Shown here one piece after another: positions 7,748 through 16,796 of a DNA stretch of 64,000 nucleotides. Location: contig CAWBVZ010000006.1 of assembly GCA_963792385.1 (NCBI GenBank), positions 434,001 to 498,000 of the forward strand. The letters are read 5' to 3'. Under the pieces are notes generated by a model. The model saw only the letters and a list, made by a program, of their open reading frames with translations. It made no database searches and had not been told where the DNA came from. The DNA is from DASSUW01 sp963792385 (GTDB taxonomy: Bacteria > Actinomycetota > Thermoleophilia > Solirubrobacterales > Solirubrobacteraceae). Positions within the stretch are counted from its first letter, which is position 1, and each line of letters starts with the position of its first letter. The translations under genes were made by a program, and so were the position numbers.

Positions 7748-9499
7748 ATGCGCTCCAGACTTCTGCTCGCCGCTACGGCCGCGGCCTCGCTCATTCCGGC
7801 CACGTCCGCCTTCGCCGGCGACCCGATCATGCCGCTCTCGCAGGTGCAGAGCGGCATGCACTGCACCGGCTACTCGGTCGTGCGGGGCACGACGATCAGC
7901 TCGTTCGACGTCGACGTGGTCGACGTGATCGACGCGGAGCCCGGCACCGACTCGGCGCGGATCCTCGTCACCGCCTCCGGACCGGCCGTGGACGCGACGG
8001 GCATCGGCCCCGGCTTCTCGGGCTCGCCGATCTACTGTCCCGACGGCGCGGTGCAGAAGAACATCGGCGCGATCTCGGAGTCGATCGGGGACTACGGCGG
8101 CAAGACCGTGCTCGCGACGCCGATCGAGCTGATGCTCGCCAACTCGGTCGACCCGCCGAAGGCGGCCGACGCAGGCGACGGCGCCTCGCCGCGCGCGGCC
8201 GCCGCGCTCCGGAGGATGCGCCGCCAGGGCACGAAGCCGCTCTCCGCCCCGCTCACGGTCGGAGGCGTATCGGCCAAGCTCGGCCGCGCGCTCGAGCAGA
8301 CCGGCAAGCGGATCGGCCGCCCGGTGATCGCCGTGCCGGCCGGGCCGCTCGGCTCGTTCCCGGTGCAGACCCTGCAGCCGGGCTCCGCCGTCTCGGCGGG
8401 CTACTCGAGCGGCGACCTGCGCCTTGGCGCCGTGGGCACCGTCGCGTACACGGACGCCGACCGCGTGTGGGCGTTCGGCCACCCGTTCGAGGGCGCCGGC
8501 GCGCGCTCGCTGCTGCTCCAGGACGCCTACGTCTTCAAGATCGTCAACGACCCGAACGCTTCGCTTACGGGCGGCTCGTACAAGCTCGCTGTCGCCGGCC
8601 ACGACGTCGGCACCCTGACCAACGACGCGTTCTCGGCGATCGTCGGGCGCGTCGGCGCTCTCCCGCTGACGACCACGGTGATGGCGAATGCCGTGGATCA
8701 CGACACGGGCGCGACCCGCGATGTCGAGACCACGGTCGCCGACGAGACCGAGGTCGACAACCCGACCGGCTTCACCCCGCTCGGCGCCGTCGCGCCGCTG
8801 GCGATCGCGGAGGCGGCCGGCAGCGTGATGCGCAGCTCGCCGGGCCGGTTGACCGGCAGCATGTGCCTCCGGATCACCTTCCGCGAGCGGCCCAAGACGC
8901 CGGCGCGGTTCTGCAACCGCTACCTGTCGTCGTCGATCTTCGGTCCCGACCTCGGTGCGATCGGGAACCCGGTCGCGTTCAGCGCGGCGATCGACGCGTC
9001 CACCGCGATCAGCCTGATCGAGGGCTACGAGGGGCGTACGCCGCACGTCACGCGCGTCAGCGCGAACGTCGACATGCGCCGCGGCGAGCGCCTCGCATTC
9101 CTCCGCCGGGTGAAGGCGCCGCGGCGCGTGAAGCCGGGCCAGCGCGTACGGCTGACCGTCACGATGCAGCGGATCCGCGGCGGCAACCTCACGAAGCACT
9201 ATCGGGTGCGGATCCCCGGCGGCCTCAAGCGGGGCGTGCGCACGCTCAAGCTCAACGGCTTCGAGGAGGAGTCGTTCGACGAGGACCTGCTCGCGATCCT
9301 GCTCGGCGTCACCGACGACGGCGCGCCGCTCCCGGACGCGCCGGCGCGGCTGAGCGACCTGATCGAGGAGATCGGCGACCTCGGACGCTGGGACGGCGTC
9401 GAGATGCGGCTGGGCGGCCACAACAAGCGGGCGTTCCGCGACGAGGACCTCGTGATCACGGGCAGCGCCCGCACGAAGGTCCGAATCGTCCGCCGCTAG
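7748..9499 (+). CDS. secreted SpoIVB-like (peptidase S55 domain) protein
   Basis: A 583-aa protein with a clear signal peptide (MRSRLLLAATAAASLIPATSAFA). Residues about 25-240 resemble the S55 domain of the sporulation protease SpoIVB: a conserved beginning (IMPLSQVQSGMHCTGYSVV) and the nucleophile region GIGPGFSGSPIYC (about 85-97, with Ser91/Ser93). No PDZ domain precedes the S55 part, unlike Bacillus SpoIVB, and the long C-terminal half is unrecognised beta-rich sequence. The family is known in non-sporulating actinobacteria without an assigned role; an extracytoplasmic serine protease is an inference. It ends just before a palindromic element shared with the convergent phosphorylase gene. 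Confidence 0.8.
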   Translation: MRSRLLLAATAAASLIPATSAFAGDPIMPLSQVQSGMHCTGYSVVRGTTISSFDVDVVDVIDAEPGTDSARILVTASGPAVDATGIGPGFSGSPIYCPDGAVQKNIGAISESIGDYGGKTVLATPIELMLANSVDPPKAADAGDGASPRAAAALRRMRRQGTKPLSAPLTVGGVSAKLGRALEQTGKRIGRPVIAVPAGPLGSFPVQTLQPGSAVSAGYSSGDLRLGAVGTVAYTDADRVWAFGHPFEGAGARSLLLQDAYVFKIVNDPNASLTGGSYKLAVAGHDVGTLTNDAFSAIVGRVGALPLTTTVMANAVDHDTGATRDVETTVADETEVDNPTGFTPLGAVAPLAIAEAAGSVMRSSPGRLTGSMCLRITFRERPKTPARFCNRYLSSSIFGPDLGAIGNPVAFSAAIDASTAISLIEGYEGRTPHVTRVSANVDMRRGERLAFLRRVKAPRRVKPGQRVRLTVTMQRIRGGNLTKHYRVRIPGGLKRGVRTLKLNGFEEESFDEDLLAILLGVTDDGAPLPDAPARLSDLIEEIGDLGRWDGVEMRLGGHNKRAFRDEDLVITGSARTKVRIVRR

Positions 9500-9663
9500 T
9501 ACATGTGCCCGGGAGTTCGGCGCATAACCCGGCGTAGTCCGGGTCGTGTCTGCCGGTGCACGGCGTCCGCGAGCATGCTGGTTGCACGTGACCGGATGCC
9601 GGGGGCCGGCAGACGCGGCCCGGGCCCGCCGGAATGCGTCGAACTTCCGGGGGCGTGTGCCTA
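9500..9663 (+). repeat. cloverleaf-like palindromic element A
   Basis: This fills the whole gap between two convergent genes. The outer stem pairs GGAGTTCGGCGCAT (9512-9525) with ATGCGTCGAACTTC (9634-9647); its two non-identical positions are G-U pairs on the plus strand. Inside are a 6-bp hairpin ACCCGG/CCGGGT (9527-9532, 9539-9544) and a 9-bp stem GTCTGCCGG/CCGGCAGAC (9548-9556, 9606-9614). It shares GGTCGTGTCTG with element E. It could serve as a bidirectional terminator, or be a structured RNA or mobile palindrome. Confidence 0.55.
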
Positions 9664-10458
9664 GTCGGTTTCGAAGCGGTAGACCGTGCCCGCCGGCGCC
9701 AGGTCGGTGGCGGCGGCACGGGGCACCGCGGCGGTGAGGACGGCAGCGAACGTGTCGGTGCTCGCGGCCATCATGTCGAGCAGCGTCTGCACCGGCGTCG
9801 CCTCCTCGGTGACGCCGTTCGCATAGTCGGTCGCGTAGCCGAGCAGCGCATACGGGAGCTCGGCCTCCCCGCACAGCACCGCCTCGGGACCGCCCGTCTG
9901 CGAGACGTGCGTGACGCCGCACGCGGCGAGCCCGCGGATCTCGGCGCGCGTGTTGAAGCGCGGCCCGTCGACGTGCCCGTAGATGCCGCCGTCGCGGATC
10001 GGCACCCCCGCGTCGTCTCCGCCCGCGAGCAGCGCCCGGCGCAGCGGATCGGAGAACGGGCCCTCGAAGATCCAGTGCCCGCGCCGCCGGTCGCCGGGCT
10101 CGCGGTAGAACGTGCAGAGCTCACCGTCGCCGAGCCGGTTGGCGAGGAAGTGCAGGTCGTCGAAGCACACGAGCGAGCCGAGCTCGACGGCTGGATCGAC
10201 CACCCCGCACACGGTGACGGCGATGACGGCATCGGCGCCGAGGTCGGCCAGCGCGGCGATGTTCGCGCGGTGCGGGACCGCGCTCGACAGCCGCCGGTGA
10301 CCCTCGCCGTGACGCGAGATGTGCAGCACGTCGGTGCCCGCGAACACGCCGCGAGAGACCAGCGCGTCCCCACACTCGGTCGCCACGGGCTCCGGGTTCG
10401 AACCTTCGAAGCCGGGAAGCGCGTAGGTGCCCGAGCCAGTGATGATCCCGATCGGCAT
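9661..10458 (-). CDS. purine nucleoside phosphorylase, MTAP / 6-oxopurine type
   Basis: Belongs to the MTAP/PNP family II phosphorylases: GIITGSGTYALPGFEG at the N-terminus is the phosphate-binding region, HISRHGEGHRRLSSAVPHRAN the conserved His-rich segment, and TGGPEAVLCGEAELPYALLGYATDYANG the substrate-binding segment. Such enzymes cleave inosine/guanosine or methylthioadenosine with phosphate for purine salvage. The NG instead of the usual NH/D near the C-terminal motif leaves base preference open. 265 aa is typical. It starts 30 bp from the divergent Eis-like gene. Confidence 0.88.
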   Translation of the reverse strand: MPIGIITGSGTYALPGFEGSNPEPVATECGDALVSRGVFAGTDVLHISRHGEGHRRLSSAVPHRANIAALADLGADAVIAVTVCGVVDPAVELGSLVCFDDLHFLANRLGDGELCTFYREPGDRRRGHWIFEGPFSDPLRRALLAGGDDAGVPIRDGGIYGHVDGPRFNTRAEIRGLAACGVTHVSQTGGPEAVLCGEAELPYALLGYATDYANGVTEEATPVQTLLDMMAASTDTFAAVLTAAVPRAAATDLAPAGTVYRFETD

Positions 10459-10474
10459 GGCGGAGGAGTATGCA

Positions 10475-10480
10475 TAAGCT
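10475..10480 (+). promoter_or_regulatory. -10 hexamer TAAGCT, leaderless start of the Eis-like gene
   Basis: TAAGCT ends 7 nt before GTG 10488. This favours GTG 10488 over the ATG at 10470, which has a GGAGGAG too close to be used well. Confidence 0.45.
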
Positions 10481-10487
10481 GAGCGGC

Positions 10488-11687
10488 GTGGAGCCCACTC
10501 CGATCACCGCGGACGAGATCCCCGCGTTCGCGGAGGCGATCGAAGCCGCGTTCCATGATGTCCCGACATCGGCCGCCGTGGACCGGCTCCGCAAGAAGCT
10601 CGAGCCGGAGCGGTCGCTGGTGATCCGCGACGGCGAGCAGATCGTCGCCACCACGTCGATCTACACGCGCCGGATGACCGTGCCCGGCGGCGAGCTGCCA
10701 ATCGCGGGCGTGACGCAGGTCGGCGTGCTTTCGACACATCGCCGGCGCGGCATGCTGACCGCGCTGATGCGCCGCCAGCTCGCGGATATCCACGAGCTCG
10801 GCAACGAGGCGGTCGCCGCGCTGTGGGCAACGGAATCGGGGATCTACGGGCGCTTCGGCTACGGCATGGCGAGCCTGGTGGCCGAGCTCGACGTCGCCGT
10901 CCGCGACGCGCGGCTGCGCTCCGTGCCGACCGCCCAGGCGCGGCTGTCCAAGCCGGCTGACGCGATCGACGCCATGCGCGAGATCTACGACATCCTGCGG
11001 CCGAGCCGGCCGGGAACGCTCGATCGCGCCGGCCCGTGGTGGGAGATCCGGGTCGACGACTCGCCCGACGAGCGCGAGGGCTACGGCCCGCTGCGCGCCG
11101 TCGTGATCGACGGCGCGGCGTACGCGCTCTATTCGGTGAAGGTGAAGTTCGACTTCGACCGGCCCGCGAGCGAGGTCGCCGTTCGCGAGGCGCTCGCTGT
11201 GACGCCCGAGGCGCATGCGGCGATCTGGAGCTTCCTGCTCGGCCTCGATCTGACACGCCGGCTCGTGTACGAGCTGGCGGCGGCCGACGACCCGCTGCGG
11301 CACCTCGTCACCAGCGCGGAGGCGGTGCGGGAGCGTGTCGCCGACTCGCTGTTCGTGCGCCTGGTAGACGTGCCGCGCGCGCTGCGAGAGCGCACCTACG
11401 CGGCGCCGTTCGAGGTCGTGCTCGAGGTCGCCGACGAGGTGTGCCCGTGGAACGCCGGCCGCTACGCCCTGCGCTGGGACGGCGAGACCGCGACGTGCGC
11501 GCCGACGGCGTTGCCGGCCGGACTCGAGCTCGGTGTCGCCGAGCTCGGAGCCGCGTACCTCGGCGGGACGACGCTCGAAGTGCTCGCCCGCGCCGGTCGC
11601 GTGCGCGAGCTGCGCGGCGGCGCCCTCGCTGCTGCGAGCCGCGCGTTCCGTGGTGACCGGGCGCCCTACTGCCCGGAGATCTTCTGA
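10488..11687 (+). CDS. Eis-family GNAT N-acetyltransferase
   Basis: About 399 aa. The N-terminal GNAT domain has the acetyl-CoA loop VGVLSTHRRRGMLTALMRRQ, followed by WATESGIYGRFGYGMAS, a hallmark of Eis proteins. A second degenerate GNAT domain and a C-terminal SCP2-like domain follow (LADSLFVRLVDVPRALRER ... LGAAYLGGTTLEVLARAGRV). Mycobacterial Eis acetylates aminoglycosides and proteins; the substrate here is unknown. An alternative ATG at 10470 would add six residues. Confidence 0.88.
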   Translation: MEPTPITADEIPAFAEAIEAAFHDVPTSAAVDRLRKKLEPERSLVIRDGEQIVATTSIYTRRMTVPGGELPIAGVTQVGVLSTHRRRGMLTALMRRQLADIHELGNEAVAALWATESGIYGRFGYGMASLVAELDVAVRDARLRSVPTAQARLSKPADAIDAMREIYDILRPSRPGTLDRAGPWWEIRVDDSPDEREGYGPLRAVVIDGAAYALYSVKVKFDFDRPASEVAVREALAVTPEAHAAIWSFLLGLDLTRRLVYELAAADDPLRHLVTSAEAVRERVADSLFVRLVDVPRALRERTYAAPFEVVLEVADEVCPWNAGRYALRWDGETATCAPTALPAGLELGVAELGAAYLGGTTLEVLARAGRVRELRGGALAAASRAFRGDRAPYCPEIF

Positions 11688-11702
11688 GCCGCCGTCAGCG
11701 GC

Positions 11703-12841
11703 TCACCGCGACCGGTAGACCCGAATCGTGAAGTCGTCCTGGTGGAAGCGCTCGCCCTGCTTGTCCACACCCTTGACGCGGAAGGTGCATGGAACGGAGT
11801 GGCGGCGGTCGACGCCTGCGCTCCGACGGATCGACAGCGGAATCGCGACGTCGACCCGCACGGCCTGGCGGGCGCGCACCCTGAATCGCGCAGGCGCGGT
11901 GCTGCAGCTCCGGTAGCGGGTCCCGAGCCGCGGGAGCCCCTGGGGCGTCGTCTGGCGCGCGGCCATCAGCCGGACCGTCCCGTGCGCTGCCTCGGTCGGC
12001 CGGAAGACCTTCAGGCGCAGGTGGCCGTCGCTCCCGATCCTCGCCACCGGCATGCCCGCGAGGGCCTCGCCGGCGGAGGATTGGGCACCGCGGCGATCGC
12101 CTCGAGCACCGGCGGGCAGCTCTTGCGGTCGATCGTCGGCTTGGCGTACTCCTTGTAGTGGAACGCACGGATCGTGTCGTTCCCCGGGCCGCAATCCACC
12201 GTCACCGAGTCCCCGTGGTCGTAGTCGAGGTTGATGAGGTCGTCGCCCGGCCCGCCGGACATCGAACCCGGGCCCGCGAGCATGAGCCCGTCATCTCCGT
12301 CGCCGCCGATCAGCGTCGCGGGCTCGACGCCCGCGTAGCTGAGCCCGTCCTGGCCGGCGCCGCCGTCGAGCCGGACCGACACGGGGATCGTGATCGGCCC
12401 GGTGGGCTGGACGTTGATCCCGTCTACCGCGTGTACGGCGACCAGGTCGTCTCCCGAGCCGAGCGCGGCTTCGACGCGTCGCACGGCTGAACACACTGCG
12501 TGAGGACCGACGACCTGGCCGGCGAGATGCCGTTGTGCGTGGACCTCGCAGCCGTCGCTCGCGCTCGGCGCGGCGCCGGACCACAAGCCACGATTGCCCA
12601 TCAGCACGAAGGAGAAATCGCCGGCCGTGCCGTTGCAGCACCGCCCGAACACCGCGACGCCGTCGGCCATCGGGCCGCCCTCCCCATGATCGTTGGCGAG
12701 CTCCGCGATTACGTTCTCGCCCGCGGCGGCTGTGATCGAGAGGGTTCCGTCACGCGTCGAAACGGTGCTGGCCGCGGCCGCGCCGGGCAGCGCCAACACG
12801 GAGGCACACAGCACAGCGATGAGGCCTCCGTGTCGGATCAA
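11703..12841 (-). pseudogene. secreted RTX-like calcium-binding repeat protein, one frameshift
   Basis: The TTG start at 12841 opens a signal peptide (MIRHGGLIAVLCASVLALPG). The middle carries four hemolysin-type Gly/Asp repeats (DGGAGQDGLSY, IGGDGDDGLML, SGGPGDDLINL, CGPGNDTI), which in this family bind calcium. Near 12078 the frame is lost; the C-terminal part (ALAGMPVARIGSDGHLRLKV ... ERFHQDDFTIRVYRSR) continues to 11703 in another frame. One missing (or two extra) bases would restore a single protein of about 378 aa. Whether this is a sequencing error or a real break cannot be told from here. Confidence 0.65.
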
Positions 12842-12849
12842 CTACGCCG

Positions 12850-12855
12850 ACCCTA
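12850..12855 (-). promoter_or_regulatory. -10 hexamer TAGGGT, leaderless start of the RTX-like gene
   Basis: TAGGGT ends 8 nt before TTG 12841. It supports the unusual TTG start. Confidence 0.4.
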
Positions 12856-12894
12856 GTCCGGTGGCGGCCGATTAGCAAGAAGCTGGTGCGTGGA

Positions 12895-14148
12895 CTAGCG
12901 ATCCTTCCGGTCGCGCGTGACGCGCCCACCCTCCGCGCCGGCCTCGGTAGCCGGACCGCGGGGAGCGGCGACGCCGAGCACGCGCATCGCCTTGAGGCCG
13001 AGGCCGAGCTTCTCGCGGCCGTCGGTCGAGGAGACGTCGAGCCCGGTGAGGTCGCGGACGCGCTCGAGCCGGTAGCGGATCGTGTGGCGGTGGGTGAAGA
13101 GGCGTGACGCGGTGCCGGCGACGTTGGCGTCGGCGTCGAGGAACGTCTCCAGGGTCTGCACGAGGTCGGTCTCGTACTGCTCGTCATAGGTCACGAGCGG
13201 CTGAACGGTCTCGGAGAAGAAGCGCTGCAGTTCGGCGGGATCCTCGCTCATGGCGGGCAGCAGCAGCCGGTACGCACCGGTGTCCTCGAACGCGAGCACG
13301 CTGTCGTCCGGGCCGGCCTCGGCGACGTTCGCGGCGAGCAGCGCCTCGTTGCCCGCGCGGTACAGGTCCGCCGGGTTGGTGGCGACGCGCGAGTGGCCGA
13401 CCGCGAAGGTGAAGCCGTGGAGGCTCGACCGGAGCTCGCGCGCGACCGCCTCGGCGACACGCCGGACCTCGTCGGCGGCTGTCGCCGGCAGGAGCACCAC
13501 GACGTGGCCGTTGGCCTCGGTCAGCGTGTCGACGACCGACGCAAGCGATCCCGGAGCGCTCGCGCGCGCGGCCCGTTCGGCGGCGGCGAGCACGCGCCCG
13601 CGCCAGTCGTCGTCGGCGGGTGCGTAGTGATGCGCGCGCACCACGACGAGCGCCGCGCCGGCCGCGACGTCGACGCCGAGATCGGCGGCTCGCGCCACGA
13701 TCTCTCCGCGATCCGTCACCTCGCGCCGCAGCACCGCCGTCAGGAAGGCGGCCTGCGCGGCCTCGGAGGCGCGCTCCGGCGCGCGCACGCGCTCGACCTC
13801 GGAGGCGATCAGCGTGGTCACCACCCGCAGCAGCGCGAGCGGCGGCGGGCCGCTGCGCCCGCGCGCGCGCAGCCGGCCGACGACGGTGTCGCCGACCCGC
13901 AGCTCGTGCGTGATCACGCCACTCGCGTCGGCCATCAGCGCCCGCTCGTCGGCGGTCGAGCGCGCCGCGACGGCAAGCACCGCGCTCGACCGGTCGATCA
14001 GCACGAGCGAGACGTCGAGCGCCCGCGCCGCGGCCCGTACGACCTCGGGAAGGCCGAGGCCCGCCTCGACCGCGTCGGTGATCGCCGTCAGCGCATCGAG
14101 GTCAGGCTCTGGCGCCGACCGCGGGCGGATCGGAACGGGCTCGGGCAT
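12895..14148 (-). CDS. PucR/CdaR-family transcriptional regulator
   Basis: A 417-aa regulator when started at ATG 14148 (MPEPVPIRPRS), 1 bp after the stop of the small membrane protein. The C-terminus is the PucR helix-turn-helix (LETFLDADANVAGTASRLFTHRHTIRYRLERVRDLTGLD), the central part a GGDEF-like CdaR domain (VAVGHSRVATNPADLYRAGNEAL), and the N-terminus a GAF-like ligand-binding domain. Family members sense sugar acids, purines or amino acids. As the last gene of a housekeeping operon its target is not evident. Confidence 0.88.
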   Translation of the reverse strand: MPEPVPIRPRSAPEPDLDALTAITDAVEAGLGLPEVVRAAARALDVSLVLIDRSSAVLAVAARSTADERALMADASGVITHELRVGDTVVGRLRARGRSGPPPLALLRVVTTLIASEVERVRAPERASEAAQAAFLTAVLRREVTDRGEIVARAADLGVDVAAGAALVVVRAHHYAPADDDWRGRVLAAAERAARASAPGSLASVVDTLTEANGHVVVLLPATAADEVRRVAEAVARELRSSLHGFTFAVGHSRVATNPADLYRAGNEALLAANVAEAGPDDSVLAFEDTGAYRLLLPAMSEDPAELQRFFSETVQPLVTYDEQYETDLVQTLETFLDADANVAGTASRLFTHRHTIRYRLERVRDLTGLDVSSTDGREKLGLGLKAMRVLGVAAPRGPATEAGAEGGRVTRDRKDR

Positions 14149-14149
14149 C

Positions 14150-14368
14150 TCAGAGCCGGTCGTAGTACCAGAGCACCAGGCCACCCGCCAGAGCGCCTGC
14201 AAGCACAAACGCCGCGAGCACGTACAGGCTCATCACGAGCGCCAGCACGCGTTCGCGCAGACGCCAGTACGACCGCCACGCCGGAACGGCGATGAGGGCG
14301 ATCCAGGTGACGAGCGAGACGAGCGCCGCTACGCCGATAACGATGAGGGAGACCTGGTCGTCGATCAT
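14150..14368 (-). CDS. small membrane protein (72 aa)
   Basis: Two hydrophobic helices (VSLIVIGVAALVSLVTWIAL and LYVLAAFVLAGALAGGLVLW) flank a basic loop with WRSYWRLRERV. It starts at ATG 14368, overlapping the stop of the DedA/PAP2 gene by 4 bp (ATGA), and ends 1 bp before the pucR start, so it is clearly part of the operon. No family recognised. Its coding sense is supported by the tight overlaps on both sides. Confidence 0.7.
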   Translation of the reverse strand: MIDDQVSLIVIGVAALVSLVTWIALIAVPAWRSYWRLRERVLALVMSLYVLAAFVLAGALAGGLVLWYYDRL

Positions 14369-15930
14369 TCGGCTCGGCCACCATTGTGCCGCACGTGCCC
14401 GGCGATCACCGCCACTGTGCCCACGAGCGCCCACACGGCGACCCCCAGCGCCGCGCCGCCGATCACGTCCGTGAGGTAGTGCGCGCGCAGGTAGACGCGC
14501 GTCAGGGCGACCACCGCGACGAGTGCAACGGCCACCGTCACGAGCGCGAAGCGCACGGCCCAGCCGCTGCCGCCGCGCACCAGCACCGTGGCGCAGGCGA
14601 CGAGCGCGACCGCGTACGCCGTGTGGCCCGACGGATAGGCGTCCAAGTCGACGTCGACCAGCCCGCCAGTCGGCCGGGTCCGGCCGTAGGCGGCCTTCGA
14701 CACGTGCACAAGCAGGACGACGAGGCCGAGGCCGACCACCAGTGCCGCCGCGTCGATCCACCGGCGGCGCGTCAGCGCCCATACGGCCGTGGCCAGCGTC
14801 AGCGCCAACACGACGGGGAGCGAGCCGAGCTCGGTGACGACCTTGGCGATCTCCACGAGTGGGTCCATCGCCAGCTTCGAGGCGAGGATGCCGGCCTGGC
14901 GGTCGATGCGCGGGATTCCCGGCTCCGAGGCGAGGTCGCCGACGACGAAGAACGTGAAAGTGCCGACTGCCAGCAGCGCGAGCAGCGTCGTCAGCTCGAG
15001 CCCGAGCTGCCCCGGGGTCACGCGGCCGAGGCCGAAGCGCGCGGCGAGCTCAGCTCCGCCCGCGGTCGGCCGGCCGACCACCCGCCAGACCGGCCCGGCC
15101 AGGCGCACGATCGGCCGCCAGCCGCGCTCGTCGCGGCGCTCGTCCAGCCACGCGCGCACGTTCTCGCGCTTGGCCGGATCGCGCCGTAGCTGCACGAGCC
15201 AGGCGAGCCCGGCCATCACCGCGACCACGGTCCCGAACGCGAACAGCCCGCGCGACACGTATGTCGTGAGCTGGTCGAACGAGTGCCAGAAGACGTAGCC
15301 GAGCGTGGCGAACGTCGCCGACCACGCACCGGCGCCGAGCACGTCGTACGGCAGGAACCTGCGCAGCGGCATCCGCGACGTGCCGGCGATGAACGGCGCG
15401 AGCGCGCGCACGAATCCGATGAAGCGCCCGATCAGGATCGTCGACCCGCCGCGGCGCTCGAAGAAGTCCTCGACCACCTTCAGGCGCTCCTCGGTGATCT
15501 TCAACCGCTCGCCGTGGCGGAGCAGCCACGCCCGCCCCATCCGGCGGCCCGCCGTGTAGGAGGCGAGGTCGCCGGCCACGGCGCAGGCCCACGTGATCCC
15601 GATCAGCACGAAGAGCGAGATCTCACCCTGGCCGGCGACGACGCCGCCAACGATCACGGTCGTCTCCCCCGGCGCGATCAGCCCGACGAACGCGCCGGTC
15701 TCGAGGAAGGCGAGGATGCCGACCACGAGGTAGGTCCACGGGCCGAGCGCGCGGCCGACGTCGAGCAGCACGTCCTCGAGCTTCGGCAGCTGGACCAGCC
15801 CGACGCCCACGACGGCGGCGGCCGCCACGGCCACGATGCCCGTGACGAGCAGCCACCGGCTGAGCCGCCGGCGGCGGACGACCAGGAAGGCGGCCAGCGC
15901 GACCGCGCTGATCAGCCAGCCCCACTTCAT
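14365..15930 (-). CDS. DedA (SNARE-associated) - PAP2 phosphatase fusion protein
   Basis: A 521-aa integral membrane protein joining two lipid-related domains. Residues about 60-220 form a DedA/VTT domain (ETGAFVGLIAPGETTVIVGG, GRFIGFVRALAPFIAGTSRM). Residues about 320-510 form a PAP2 acid phosphatase with all three motifs: KAAYGRTRP, YPSGHTA, and RVYLRAHYLTD. DedA proteins flip phospholipids or undecaprenyl phosphate; PAP2 enzymes dephosphorylate undecaprenyl pyrophosphate or phosphatidate. A combined role in recycling the C55 carrier is an inference. It overlaps ispE by 4 bp, placing it next to isoprenoid synthesis. Confidence 0.92.
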   Translation of the reverse strand: MKWGWLISAVALAAFLVVRRRRLSRWLLVTGIVAVAAAAVVGVGLVQLPKLEDVLLDVGRALGPWTYLVVGILAFLETGAFVGLIAPGETTVIVGGVVAGQGEISLFVLIGITWACAVAGDLASYTAGRRMGRAWLLRHGERLKITEERLKVVEDFFERRGGSTILIGRFIGFVRALAPFIAGTSRMPLRRFLPYDVLGAGAWSATFATLGYVFWHSFDQLTTYVSRGLFAFGTVVAVMAGLAWLVQLRRDPAKRENVRAWLDERRDERGWRPIVRLAGPVWRVVGRPTAGGAELAARFGLGRVTPGQLGLELTTLLALLAVGTFTFFVVGDLASEPGIPRIDRQAGILASKLAMDPLVEIAKVVTELGSLPVVLALTLATAVWALTRRRWIDAAALVVGLGLVVLLVHVSKAAYGRTRPTGGLVDVDLDAYPSGHTAYAVALVACATVLVRGGSGWAVRFALVTVAVALVAVVALTRVYLRAHYLTDVIGGAALGVAVWALVGTVAVIAGHVRHNGGRAE

Positions 15931-16796
15931 GCCGCGTGGACCTTGGCGTAGGCGGTGTCGGCGGGCTCGGCCGCGACGGCGCCGGGGTGGCGGGCGGCGA
16001 GCGCTGCGGCGGCCTCGCGCGCCGCCCCGATGTCGTCGAACAGCCCGAACACGGTCGGCCCGGAGCCGGACACCATCGCCGTGTGCGCGCCGGCGACGGC
16101 GACGTCCGCCAGCGCGGCGTCGATCGGCGGGTGCAGCGAGCGGGCGGCGTCCTGCAGGTCGTTGACCGGCGGCGGCGGCTCGCCGGCGCGGGCGGCGGCC
16201 GCGCGCTGCTCGAGCTCGCCGGGGTCGCGTGCGTCGCCGAGGCGATCGAACGCGCCGTAGACCGCGGGCGTCGACAGCGGGTGGCCGGACGGCACGATCA
16301 CGAGGCCGAACGGCGCGGGGGCGGGGAGCACGTCCACGTGTTCGCCGGCGCCGCTCATCAGGACGCGCCCGGGGGCGAGCAGGCTCGGCACGTCGGCGCC
16401 GAGCGCGACCGCGAGCTCGTGCAGCAGCGCTGCGGGCGCGCCGCCCGCAGCGTGCGCGGCCAGCCGGAGCGCGGCGGCGGCGTCGGCCGAGCCACCGCCC
16501 ATCCCGGCGGCGATCGGGACGCGCTTGACGATCTCCAGGCGCTGCGGCGGCGCGGCCCAGCCGGTCGCCGTGCGGAAGGCGGCGAGCGCGTCGCCGGCGA
16601 GGTTCGGCCCCTCCACGCCGGGACAGATCACCTCGTCGCCGGTCGCACCGGCCGGGGCGGGCGCGAGCGTCAGCTCGTCGGCCACCGTGACCGCCTGGAC
16701 GACCGACACGAGCGGGTGCAGGCCGTCGGCGCGCGGGGCGCCGACGAACAGCGACAGGTTGACCTTGCCGGGGGCGCGGGCGTACAGCGCGGTCAC
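15927..16796 (-). CDS. ispE: 4-diphosphocytidyl-2-C-methyl-D-erythritol kinase
   Basis: A GHMP kinase of the non-mevalonate isoprenoid pathway. It begins with GTG at 16796 (then TALYARAPGKVNLSLFVGAP), overlapping the rsmA stop by 4 bp (GTGA). The ATP-binding motif PIAAGMGGGSADAAAALRL sits at about 92-110 and the C-terminal motif MVSGSGPTVFGLFDD near 245. 289 aa is normal. The open frame extends far upstream, but that part is a shadow of rsmA. Confidence 0.95.
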   Translation of the reverse strand: MTALYARAPGKVNLSLFVGAPRADGLHPLVSVVQAVTVADELTLAPAPAGATGDEVICPGVEGPNLAGDALAAFRTATGWAAPPQRLEIVKRVPIAAGMGGGSADAAAALRLAAHAAGGAPAALLHELAVALGADVPSLLAPGRVLMSGAGEHVDVLPAPAPFGLVIVPSGHPLSTPAVYGAFDRLGDARDPGELEQRAAAARAGEPPPPVNDLQDAARSLHPPIDAALADVAVAGAHTAMVSGSGPTVFGLFDDIGAAREAAAALAARHPGAVAAEPADTAYAKVHAA

